A DNA stretch of 64,000 nt, taken from contig DAIOTP010000003.1 in assembly GCA_036751905.1 (NCBI GenBank), positions 1 to 64,000 of the forward strand. Direction: 5' to 3'. Origin of the DNA: T3Sed10-241 sp036751905. GTDB lineage: Bacteria; Bacteroidota; Bacteroidia; Flavobacteriales_D; Cryomorphaceae. Position 1 is the stretch's first letter. Every line of letters starts with the position of its first letter. This document shows positions 1 to 7,826 of this stretch, in pieces. The translations under genes and the position numbers were made by a program. A model generated the notes under the pieces. It had not been told where the DNA came from, ran no database searches, and saw nothing but the letters and a program-made list of their open reading frames with translations.

Positions 1-1
1 C

Positions 2-541
2 ATATTCGACGCGCATGGCCCCACCAATGCCATCTCGACCAAAGGCGACCGCTTTTTGAAATTCTGGATAGACCGCGACCAGTGGCTACCCTATATCGAC
101 GTACTGAAAATGAACCTCGAAGAGTCGAACTGCTGCTGGTTCGACAAAGAATTGAAGCCTGATGAACTCGCCGATTTTGACGAAAAGGACATCAGCCACC
201 TGCCGGCATTTGCGGCCCATGCCCTTGAGCAGGGTGTGAAGTCGCTCATCATCACCCTCGACTCCAATGGCAGTGCCGTATTTTTCCGAAAGGAAGGCAA
301 GCTCCACCAGGAACTCGTCAAGGGCATCAGGGTAGAGCATGTGGTGGACACCACGGGCTGTGGCGACTCCTTTGCCGGAGGCCTGGGCTACGGCATGCTG
401 GCCCACGCCGGCGACTATATTAAGGCGGTACACTACGCCAATGCACTCGGTGCGCAGCGCACGCAAGGCCGCACCTTTGAGGTATTCAAAAGCCTGGAGG
501 AAACTGAAGCGATGATTGCTGCCAATTACAACCGACCCTGA
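2..541 (+). CDS. PfkB-family carbohydrate/nucleoside kinase, C-terminal part
   Basis: Open from the left edge: the frame reads without a stop from base 2, so the true start lies outside the window and the TTG at 56 is internal. The visible 179 residues hold the C-terminal half of a ribokinase-fold kinase. The signature DTTGCGDSFAGG near base 348-383 carries the anion-hole glycines and the catalytic Asp of the PfkB family, and it is preceded by the usual ITLDSNGSAVF strand. Such enzymes phosphorylate sugars or nucleosides with ATP in the cytoplasm; the substrate cannot be told from this half. galM follows 81 bp downstream on the same strand, which fits sugar metabolism but does not prove it. 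Confidence 0.85.
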   Translation: MFDAHGPTNAISTKGDRFLKFWIDRDQWLPYIDVLKMNLEESNCCWFDKELKPDELADFDEKDISHLPAFAAHALEQGVKSLIITLDSNGSAVFFRKEGKLHQELVKGIRVEHVVDTTGCGDSFAGGLGYGMLAHAGDYIKAVHYANALGAQRTQGRTFEVFKSLEETEAMIAANYNRP

Positions 542-622
542 GCAGACTTGCATTTGCTGCAAAGACAGCTTTAAAAGATAACCCCAATAATATTTGCCAC
601 TTACAATATTGCGCCTTAGGCA

Positions 623-1675
623 ATGACAGCTTATACCTCTAGACTGGATGGTCTTCAAATCATCGATCACCGCATCCAAAATGCACAGGGCACCCATTGC
701 CTCATCAGCAATTACGGAGCACGCATCCTCCAAATCCATACCCATGACAAGGACGGAAAACTGGGAGATATTGTACTTGGCCATGACAGCATAGCAGAGT
801 ACCTCGATGCACCACATACCTTTTTTGGAGCATGCGTGGGCCGCGTAGCCAACAGAACCTCCAATGCCGCATTCAGCCTCGAGGGCAAGAAGTACACCCT
901 TCCGGCAAATGAAGCGCTGCACCACCTTCACGGCGGCGCCCAAGGTTTTCACAACAGGGTGTGGAAGGTTCTGGAGCATCACCCCGCATCCCTGTTGCTC
1001 CAACTATACTCCCCCGATGGTGATGAAGGGTATCCCGGCAATGTGACAGCTACCTTGCGCTATACACTACTCGAAAACAATAGCTTAGAAATAAACTACG
1101 AAGCACACAGCGACCGTACTACCCCCCTCAACCTCACCAACCACAGCTACTTCAACCTCGATGGTGGCAACAAAAACAGCATCGATACCCACACAGTGCA
1201 GATCAATGCAAGTCAGTACTGCCCCATCAAGGAAGATTTTATTCCCACAGGAATCATTGAAAATGTGGAAGGCAGTCCATTCGACTTTCGAAAAGAAGCA
1301 CCGCTCTTAGCACGACTCAAGGAGGAACATCCCCAACTCAGGCTGGCGCGCGGCTTCGATCACCACTACGTGATTGGTGGACATGGCATGCGGGCTTTCG
1401 CCAAAATATGGTCTACACAATCGGGACGCAGCCTCGAAGTATGGAGCGATGCGTCAGGGATGCAGTTTTATACAGGAAACTTCCTCGACGGCAGCGTACT
1501 GGGCAAAAGCGGAGTGCCTTGCGGTTTTCGATCAGCCTTCTGTATGGAGACGCAAAGCTTTCCAAACAGCCTCAATACGCCACAATTTCCTGACATCATT
1601 TTCGGTCCTGAAAAACCATACCGCAGCAGCACCACCTATAAGTTTGGAATTACAGCTGTTGCGGAAAACAGATAA
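623..1675 (+). CDS. galM: Aldose 1-epimerase (galactose mutarotase)
   Basis: Full-length 350-residue mutarotase that interconverts alpha and beta anomers of aldoses such as galactose or glucose. Family marks are NRTSNAAF and HHLHGG in the N-terminal half, NLTNHSYFNLDG with the catalytic His, RGFDHHYV, and METQSFPNS with the catalytic Glu near the C-terminus. No signal peptide is visible at the ATG, so it is probably cytoplasmic, although some relatives are periplasmic. It lies just after a sugar kinase on the same strand. Confidence 0.93.
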   Translation: MTAYTSRLDGLQIIDHRIQNAQGTHCLISNYGARILQIHTHDKDGKLGDIVLGHDSIAEYLDAPHTFFGACVGRVANRTSNAAFSLEGKKYTLPANEALHHLHGGAQGFHNRVWKVLEHHPASLLLQLYSPDGDEGYPGNVTATLRYTLLENNSLEINYEAHSDRTTPLNLTNHSYFNLDGGNKNSIDTHTVQINASQYCPIKEDFIPTGIIENVEGSPFDFRKEAPLLARLKEEHPQLRLARGFDHHYVIGGHGMRAFAKIWSTQSGRSLEVWSDASGMQFYTGNFLDGSVLGKSGVPCGFRSAFCMETQSFPNSLNTPQFPDIIFGPEKPYRSSTTYKFGITAVAENR

Positions 1676-1737
1676 GCCCGAAATAAAATCAGCCGTTTAC
1701 CCTTTGGCTCTGGCACATTTTTAGCATACTTGTGGCT

Positions 1738-2235
1738 ATGATAACACGACTTCTCATGGTCATCGCATCCATGCTCTCCACATTGGCCACTGCAGCGCAG
1801 GAGCGCGTCACCATCAAGGACCCGGACCTGCATTTTTCCTATATTTTGCCGAAAGGCTGGAGCAACCTTGATGACGACTTGTACCACTACATCATCAACC
1901 CCGACACCAGCATACAGCTCAGCCTCACGTATTACGCCGGCATGTGCAAAGAGCTCAATGAGTGCTATGAAGGCGAGGTACAAGGGCGGATGAAGAGTGA
2001 ATACAGCGGCTTCGTGGTAGTACGGGAGTCGGAGGGTATGATAGCAGGTGTACCTGCAAAATGGGCGCAGTGTACCGGCGCCCGCGATGGCTTTATGTAC
2101 ACCATCGTGGCCTACTTTCTGGTATGGAAGGAGCAGTATTTTCAAATAGTGGCCTACCTTCCGGAAAATGCAGATCAGACTCAACTACAGCTTGTTGACG
2201 ATTTGGTTAAATCCTTGAATTTGAGGACCCGCTGA
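1738..2235 (+). CDS. Small secreted protein of unknown function
   Basis: About 165 residues. An N-terminal signal peptide (MITRLLMVIASMLSTLATAA, cleavage near AAQ) is clear; the mature part begins with a beta-rich segment (LHFSYILPKGWSNLDDD) like small domains that coat user-secreted hydrophilic proteins. Three cysteines occur in the mature part (CKELNEC and QCTG). I do not recognise the family. The start could also be the GTG at 1732, six bases upstream; ATG 1738 gives the better signal peptide. It stands alone between galM and the large SBBP-repeat gene. Confidence 0.7.
   Translation: MITRLLMVIASMLSTLATAAQERVTIKDPDLHFSYILPKGWSNLDDDLYHYIINPDTSIQLSLTYYAGMCKELNECYEGEVQGRMKSEYSGFVVVRESEGMIAGVPAKWAQCTGARDGFMYTIVAYFLVWKEQYFQIVAYLPENADQTQLQLVDDLVKSLNLRTR
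1845..1856 (+). repeat. Recurrent word TTTGCCGAAAGG
   Basis: Exact copy, followed by C so that GCC-GAAA-GGC can pair. It lies in the small secreted protein gene and reads LPKG. Confidence 0.6.
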
Positions 2236-2418
2236 CCAAAAGTGGTAAAACTACTTGTACGAGGCCCTCCTCCAGCATACTGGTAGCCTTACAAGAATGT
2301 GGTCAACTTTATTGTGCCATAGTGGTTTATCCAAGCGATATATTCAAGAACCTTAGTTATATTGCACCGATGGAAATCTGAATTAGATGTATTAACCAAC
2401 CTTCAAACCCCTCGAACC

Positions 2419-5400
2419 ATGCGATACATACTCTCCTCCATGTTATTGCTTGTTTGTGTAAGCGCCATTGCCACAAAACTAACTACAAGCCGAGCGCTCG
2501 AAGGCTTTTTGCCCAATGAAGGGCAGGTGCTGGGTCCCGACCGCAAACAAAACCTTTCCGTAAAATACCTTTGGAGCAATGGGGCCGGCCTCAATGTACA
2601 GCTGCGCGAAGGAGGTTTTGCCTATGACACCTACCGCCTTGATCCATCCACGGGCATTACGCACTTTCACCGGCTCGACGTAGCGCTGGTCAACATGAAT
2701 GCCAATGCAAGTATGAGCCCTCGTAAAGCCGAAGAAGTGGCCTACCGCTTTCGCCAAATGGACAAGGATAACGGCAAGGTGTTGCACCCTTACCGTGAAG
2801 TGATATATGCGGATGTATACCCTGGCATTGACCTGCTGTACACGTTTGAGGAACGGGCTGAGGGTTTGCAATTTAAATATGATTTTATTGTCCATCCGGA
2901 TGCTGATGCCTCGCAGATTGATCTGGAATACAGTGGCTATAACGACGTTAAAGTAGAGGGCAATTCCCTTTATTTTGATTTGAATTACTGTATATTACAG
3001 GAATATATTCCGCTGAGTTATGTGCTTCCTGCCTATGAAGAAATAGCTGCATCGTATTGCATTCATCATACAGGCAATGCCAGCCTGCGCTTAGGCTATG
3101 AAGGCACTGACATACGCAGCGCGGACCAGTCATTGGTAATTGATCCTGTAGCCCAGTTGCAGTGGAGTAGCTACTATGGGGGTGAGCAGGCTGACGTAGT
3201 TACCTCGATTACCTTGGATTCATTGGCTTCCTTTATATCAGTGGGTCACTCAGCGAGCAGCCAATTTATCGCCTCAGAGGGAAGCCATCAGGGTAGTTTT
3301 ACAGGAGGAAATGCTGACGCATTCATCACCCGATTCAACCAGCATGGCCTTCGGTTTTGGGCCACCTATTACGGAGGCAGTGGAGACGACTACGCTCTGG
3401 GCGCATCAGCCAACAACAATGGCCACATATATATGGTCGGAAAGAGCAATTCACCCGAGGTACTCGACAGCACCGCTTACCAAATGGAAAATGCTGGTGA
3501 TTTTGATGGCTTTATTGCCCGATTTACCCGGGATGGCGAATTGGTGTGGGACACATATTTTGGCGGAACCGACTTTGATGAATTCGTTGCTTGTATGGCC
3601 ATGGAAGACGGCACCCTATTGGCTTTAGGCAACACCAGAAGTGCTTCTTTTTCAACAAATGCAAGCAACACTTTTGCACTTAATGGCAGCTACATGGGCG
3701 AACAAGATGCCTTTGTACTGCGCATTGATGAAGAGGGAATTATCCAGAAAGGCTTGTATATTGGCGGACATGGCGATGATTTTGCACATGCCCTCGCTAT
3801 GGGGAATGACTCACTGCTTTATATAGCAGGCCATACGCTCAGCAGCACAGGTTTAGGTGGTCTGGGATTCTTGCAGAATGAGTATTCCGGAGGTGAGGAT
3901 GGATTCGTCTCCAGGACTTCGTTGGAGCTTTTCTACGCTGCAACAGGTTTTGTAGGGGCCGATGGCGACCAAAGGCTCACCGGCGTGGTGGCCGATTCAT
4001 CAGGGATTTATTTGGCTGGATATACCACGGCACCAATGGCCTATGCTGATACGTCGAGCCACCAGGCTGAACTCTCGGGAGCCAGTGATGGATTCATCTT
4101 ATCAGTCGACTATTGGTACCAACCCCGCTGGTTTACTTACCTTGGTGGCGAAGGTGATGATGTGGTCAATGGAATCAGCATAGACCAAAGTGGAGAGGTA
4201 TTCGTGGTGGGTACTACCCACTCCGACGCCCAGATTGATGAGCCCGACTCTACCGGGGTGTCGCAAACCTCGCACCAAGGCAATGGTGACGCTTTCGTGA
4301 TGCGCTTCAGCAAGCATGGCGAAAAAATTTGGGGCAGATACCACGGCGGCATGGAAGCAGAGCAAGGCCTCACGCTTGCGGCATTTGGCGTGACAGCCAT
4401 CTTTTTTGGCGGAAGCACACATTCCCTCCATGATATGACTGCCGCCAACGGCACCTACAGTGAGTTGCATCAGGAGATGTACAGCGGTGGTGGTGACGGC
4501 TTTTTGGCTAGAATTACCCAAATGCGCAGCACACCGGCAGCCTTTTGCAATCCGGGATCTGCAAAATCTGCCTACAATTCAAACTACAACGCACCGCCAT
4601 CATTGGGCTTTTGCATTGGCGACAGCCTGCAAATCAGTGTGGCCGGCGGTTGCCTCGGTTGGGGTGCTCAATGGATTTGGTACGAGGGCGACTGCGGTGT
4701 AACCGATGCATACATTGGCGAAGGCGAAAGCATTTGGGTGTCGCCACAGCAAACTACTACCTATTATGTGCGCGCTGAAAGCGTGGATTATGTGTCTTCA
4801 TGTACCTCGGCCATGGTATTCGTTGACTTGCCTCCTACCGCGATTGCTTTCGCAGATCCAGATACCGCTTGTGCGGGAACGAGCATCCAGATGAGTGCAG
4901 CCGGAGCCAATAATTACAGCTGGAGCGGGCCACTTGGCTTTACTTCAATAAGCCAGAATCCACTTCTCGACAGCCTTCATGTTGGTATGGGCGGCTCCTA
5001 CACCGTATTGGCCTCCACCCAATTTGGTTGCGTCGATACGGCAGTGGTAAGCATACACATACTTCCTTCACCCCAAATAAGTCTGAGCGGTACGGCACCA
5101 TCCTGCCCAGGCTTTGATGATGGCAGTGCTATCGCCGCTTCCGTTGCACCAGGCATAGCTTACCTATGGCCCCACAGTGGAAGCACAATTCCTATGGCAA
5201 TCAATCTTCAAGCTGGGAGTTACACCGCATTAGGAACCGATGAGAACGGCTGTAAAGGAAGCGCAAGCATCACCCTAAACGACCCCGAGAGCCCAACTGA
5301 CAGCATTGCGGTCATTCCCGCCTATTGCGACCAACGCAATGGTGCCCTGGAGATTATATTTGGTGAAGGCAATGCGCCTTTCGAAGTGATGTGGAGTCCT

Positions 5401-6045
5401 GGAGACTTTGAGGGCCCTGCCATTGTCAACTTGGGCGAAGGCAACTACACTGCGCTGATTACCGATGCCAATGGCTGCTTGTTTTCTTCGACGGCTAATG
5501 TACCACATCTCGGTTTTTTTACCGCCAGCATCACGCCCGCTGACTCGCTGTACCTGGAGANNNNNNNNNNGGTCCTTGGGGTGCAGATATCTCCCAACAT
5601 ACCCCAGGCCGATCTGAGCTACGCGTGGCTACCAGCGGAGGGCTTAAACTGCAGCGATTGCCCTAACCCCATTGCCAATCCCGATACCACCGGAAGCTAC
5701 AGCGTTATGGTAACCAGTATTTACGGATGCAGCGCAAGTGACACCCTCTTCATAGAAAGAGAACGGGTACTCAGCCGACCTTTCATTCCAACAGTTTTTT
5801 CGCCGAACAATGACGGGCTCAATGACCAACTCTGTGTGCTAAGCAACAGGATAGTAACCATGCAACTGGAAATCTATAACCGCTTCGGTCAACGCGTATT
5901 CGAAAGCAAGGACCAAGGCAATTGTTGGGATGGCACCTACAATGGCAGTCCGGTTGAGGGTGGCGCTTACGTATTCAATCTACAAGTATCATTGGATGAT
6001 GGTGAGGCCTGGCACCACCGCGGCAATTTAAGCGTGGTGCGCTGA
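2419..6045 (+). CDS. Giant SBBP-repeat adhesin-like protein with type B T9SS sorting domain (contains a 10-N gap)
   Basis: About 1208 residues as assembled. Order: signal peptide; an N-terminal beta domain (roughly residues 30-240) of the kind that precedes SBBP repeats; then at least six beta-propeller-like SBBP blades marked by YxGGxxxD (SSYYGGEQAD, ATYYGGSGDD, DTYFGGTDFD, LYIGGHGDD, TYLGGEGDD, RYHGGMEAE); Ig/PKD-like and SprB-like repeats with paired cysteines; and a C-terminal gliding-motility-type sorting domain (FSPNNDGLND, IYNRFGQRVFES, WDGTYNG). This domain sends proteins out through the type IX system. The ATG at 2419 is chosen because it starts a signal peptide; an upstream TTG at 2362 is in frame. 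A scaffold gap at 5561-5570 keeps the frame as given. The PorP/SprF gene follows after 9 bp and is likely its secretion partner. Role inferred: surface adhesin. Confidence 0.88.
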   Translation: MRYILSSMLLLVCVSAIATKLTTSRALEGFLPNEGQVLGPDRKQNLSVKYLWSNGAGLNVQLREGGFAYDTYRLDPSTGITHFHRLDVALVNMNANASMSPRKAEEVAYRFRQMDKDNGKVLHPYREVIYADVYPGIDLLYTFEERAEGLQFKYDFIVHPDADASQIDLEYSGYNDVKVEGNSLYFDLNYCILQEYIPLSYVLPAYEEIAASYCIHHTGNASLRLGYEGTDIRSADQSLVIDPVAQLQWSSYYGGEQADVVTSITLDSLASFISVGHSASSQFIASEGSHQGSFTGGNADAFITRFNQHGLRFWATYYGGSGDDYALGASANNNGHIYMVGKSNSPEVLDSTAYQMENAGDFDGFIARFTRDGELVWDTYFGGTDFDEFVACMAMEDGTLLALGNTRSASFSTNASNTFALNGSYMGEQDAFVLRIDEEGIIQKGLYIGGHGDDFAHALAMGNDSLLYIAGHTLSSTGLGGLGFLQNEYSGGEDGFVSRTSLELFYAATGFVGADGDQRLTGVVADSSGIYLAGYTTAPMAYADTSSHQAELSGASDGFILSVDYWYQPRWFTYLGGEGDDVVNGISIDQSGEVFVVGTTHSDAQIDEPDSTGVSQTSHQGNGDAFVMRFSKHGEKIWGRYHGGMEAEQGLTLAAFGVTAIFFGGSTHSLHDMTAANGTYSELHQEMYSGGGDGFLARITQMRSTPAAFCNPGSAKSAYNSNYNAPPSLGFCIGDSLQISVAGGCLGWGAQWIWYEGDCGVTDAYIGEGESIWVSPQQTTTYYVRAESVDYVSSCTSAMVFVDLPPTAIAFADPDTACAGTSIQMSAAGANNYSWSGPLGFTSISQNPLLDSLHVGMGGSYTVLASTQFGCVDTAVVSIHILPSPQISLSGTAPSCPGFDDGSAIAASVAPGIAYLWPHSGSTIPMAINLQAGSYTALGTDENGCKGSASITLNDPESPTDSIAVIPAYCDQRNGALEIIFGEGNAPFEVMWSPGDFEGPAIVNLGEGNYTALITDANGCLFSSTANVPHLGFFTASITPADSLYLEXXXXVLGVQISPNIPQADLSYAWLPAEGLNCSDCPNPIANPDTTGSYSVMVTSIYGCSASDTLFIERERVLSRPFIPTVFSPNNDGLNDQLCVLSNRIVTMQLEIYNRFGQRVFESKDQGNCWDGTYNGSPVEGGAYVFNLQVSLDDGEAWHHRGNLSVVR
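5561..5570. other. Scaffold gap (10 N) inside the SBBP-repeat gene
   Basis: Ten ambiguous bases in the last Ig-like region of the SBBP protein. The reading frame continues after it, so the true length is 1 modulo 3 if no other error is present. Confidence 0.95.
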
Positions 6046-6054
6046 GCATAGATT

Positions 6055-7098
6055 GTGATCAACTTTCTGAATTATACAAAGCCATGGCAACTGTTGCTTT
6101 ACACTTTGGTATTATTACCTAAAGTACTTGGCGCCCAAGATCCATTTTTCACCCAAGTGGCATTCCTACCCATGCACCTCAACCCTGCACTAAGCGGCAA
6201 TGAAGGAGGCATAAGGGCGGGTGCCGCTTACCGCACCCAATGGAAGGCGTTGGGCGTTCCCTTCAGTACGCGTTGCGTAAGCTTCGATGCTGGCTTAGGG
6301 AAATCTGAAAAAAAAGGGCGACCCGACAATTCTCCGGCCAAAGGGCTCGGCATCGGTGCTTTTTTCCTCAATGACCGCGGTGGTGATCCTGAATTTACCA
6401 CCAACCAGTTCAATGCTTCATTAGCGTACAAGCTACAAGCCGGAGCAGCAAGTTACTTCAGTGTAGGGCTTAATACGGGTTTCGACCAGCGCAGCGTCGA
6501 CGTGGCCAATGGCCAATGGGCCAGCCAGTACAATGGCATTCAGTTTGACCCGGGACTGGCTAGTGGAGAGGCATTTGGCAATGACCGGGTAGGCACACTA
6601 CACACTGGGGCAGGGGTATCTTTCGGCTGGATGCAGAATAAGGGATCGGTCCGAAGCCCACGGCATTTGGGGATTGAAGGTGGCATTGCCGCCTTTCAAT
6701 TGGGCAGTGTGGAGGTGATACGCTCGCCTACCTTGCAATACGGATTTCCTGTTCGGTACATAGCACACATCAGCGCACGCGTCGATATAGGCAACGATGG
6801 TTTCGGAATCGATCCGATGTTGTACTACCTCCAACAGGGCCCTTTTCAAATGCTGATGAGTGGATGCTATTTCCGCTATGCTATCATTGAGGGCAATGAT
6901 TTTGCCAGCAATGCCCAGCGGCTGGATGCAGCAGTTGGCATATTTCTCCGCAACACCAATGCGCTTGCAGTTAGCACCAAACTAAATTGGGGAAGCTACG
7001 GCCTCGCCATAAGCTACGATATGGGCATAGGGCCTATCACCAACAAAATGCCCCATTTGGGTGCCTTTGAACTGGCCTTGCTCTGGCATATGCCATAG
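6055..7098 (+). CDS. PorP/SprF family type IX secretion outer-membrane protein
   Basis: 347-residue outer-membrane beta-barrel of the PorP/SprF family. After a signal peptide ending at LGAQ comes the family opening DPFFTQ...LPMHLNPALSG, then a run of alternating barrel strands ending in an aromatic-rich C-terminus (FELALLWHMP). Start is the GTG at 6055; no ATG is available upstream of the signal peptide. PorP/SprF proteins form the shuttle/anchor with PorE-like partners, and family members sit directly downstream of large type B substrates such as SprB. Here the gene starts 9 bp after such a substrate, so it is probably its dedicated partner rather than the core PorP. Confidence 0.9.
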   Translation: MINFLNYTKPWQLLLYTLVLLPKVLGAQDPFFTQVAFLPMHLNPALSGNEGGIRAGAAYRTQWKALGVPFSTRCVSFDAGLGKSEKKGRPDNSPAKGLGIGAFFLNDRGGDPEFTTNQFNASLAYKLQAGAASYFSVGLNTGFDQRSVDVANGQWASQYNGIQFDPGLASGEAFGNDRVGTLHTGAGVSFGWMQNKGSVRSPRHLGIEGGIAAFQLGSVEVIRSPTLQYGFPVRYIAHISARVDIGNDGFGIDPMLYYLQQGPFQMLMSGCYFRYAIIEGNDFASNAQRLDAAVGIFLRNTNALAVSTKLNWGSYGLAISYDMGIGPITNKMPHLGAFELALLWHMP

Positions 7099-7104
7099 GC
7101 TGCC

Positions 7105-7112
7105 TACCTTTG
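7105..7112 (+). promoter_or_regulatory. Putative Bacteroidota -7 element for the PaiB gene
   Basis: TACCTTTG matches TAnnTTTG. A TTG at 7078-7080 could be the -33 element, but the 24-base spacing is slightly long. Start ATG is 19 bases after the motif. Confidence 0.4.
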
Positions 7113-7131
7113 TGGCAAATGCATTGAGTCC

Positions 7132-7764
7132 ATGTACATCCCTCCTCATTTTAAGCTCGTTGATCAAGTTGATGCCCTTAAGTTCATGCGCGCCTACCCA
7201 TTCGGAATATTGGTTAGCGCTGCAAATAACCGTCCTCTTGCCACGCACATTCCATTCATTTTTGCGGAAGCAAGAGGCACGCACAAGGCTTTGCGCATCC
7301 AATCGCACCTTGCAGCGGCTAATGCACAGGTGGAAGCACTAACCGATGGCCCACTCCTTTGCATATTCAGCGAACCCCATGCCTACATAAGTCCCAGCCT
7401 GTACAACCGCATAGAGAATGTTCCCACCTGGAATTATGTGGCGGTACATGCTTACGGTCTGGCCCGGGTGATGACCGGACGCAGTGAAAAAATTGCTTTG
7501 CTTGAAGCGATGATCGAGGTATTCGAGCCTGCATACAAAACCCACTGGGCGGCCATGCTTGCAAGCGGCAGCAGGTATGTGGAGGAAAACCTGCATGAGC
7601 TTTGCGCCTTTGAAATTGAGGTAACCGAGCTGCAGGCAGCCGCAAAATTAAGCCAAAACAAAAGCGCTGAGGAGCGCGAACGCATTGCCAGTCACTTATC
7701 CGCTTGCAAAGATGACGCCTCCCGTGATTTGGCAGCCTACATGAACCGCATAAGCGGCAAATAA
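7132..7764 (+). CDS. PaiB-family FMN-binding protein
   Basis: 210 residues matching the PaiB family (FMN-binding split-barrel), first named as a negative regulator of sporulation and protease genes in Bacillus. The opening MYIPPHFKLVD...AYPFGILVS, then NRPLATHIPFIF, the HAYISPSLY strand and NVPTWNYVAVHAYG are the family's flavin/split-barrel signatures. Function in Bacteroidota is not established; a flavin-dependent oxidoreductase or binding role is as likely as regulation. A -7 promoter element sits just upstream, so it is probably transcribed separately from the PorP/SprF gene. Confidence 0.88.
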   Translation: MYIPPHFKLVDQVDALKFMRAYPFGILVSAANNRPLATHIPFIFAEARGTHKALRIQSHLAAANAQVEALTDGPLLCIFSEPHAYISPSLYNRIENVPTWNYVAVHAYGLARVMTGRSEKIALLEAMIEVFEPAYKTHWAAMLASGSRYVEENLHELCAFEIEVTELQAAAKLSQNKSAEERERIASHLSACKDDASRDLAAYMNRISGK

Positions 7765-7811
7765 GCCAAATACCTCCCAAAAGGGTACAGCGCATATTCA
7801 AAGCCTTGCGC

Positions 7812-7819
7812 TATCTTTG
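7812..7819 (+). promoter_or_regulatory. Putative -7 element for the BatA-type gene
   Basis: TATCTTTG fits TAnnTTTG and ends only 7 bases before the ATG at 7827. If used, the transcript would be almost leaderless. Confidence 0.4.
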
Positions 7820-7826
7820 CCCCTCG

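Noticed and set aside
86..1003. 305-codon open frame on the minus strand
   Set aside because: Antisense to the PfkB kinase and galM, both of which carry clear motifs; the product has no recognisable domain.
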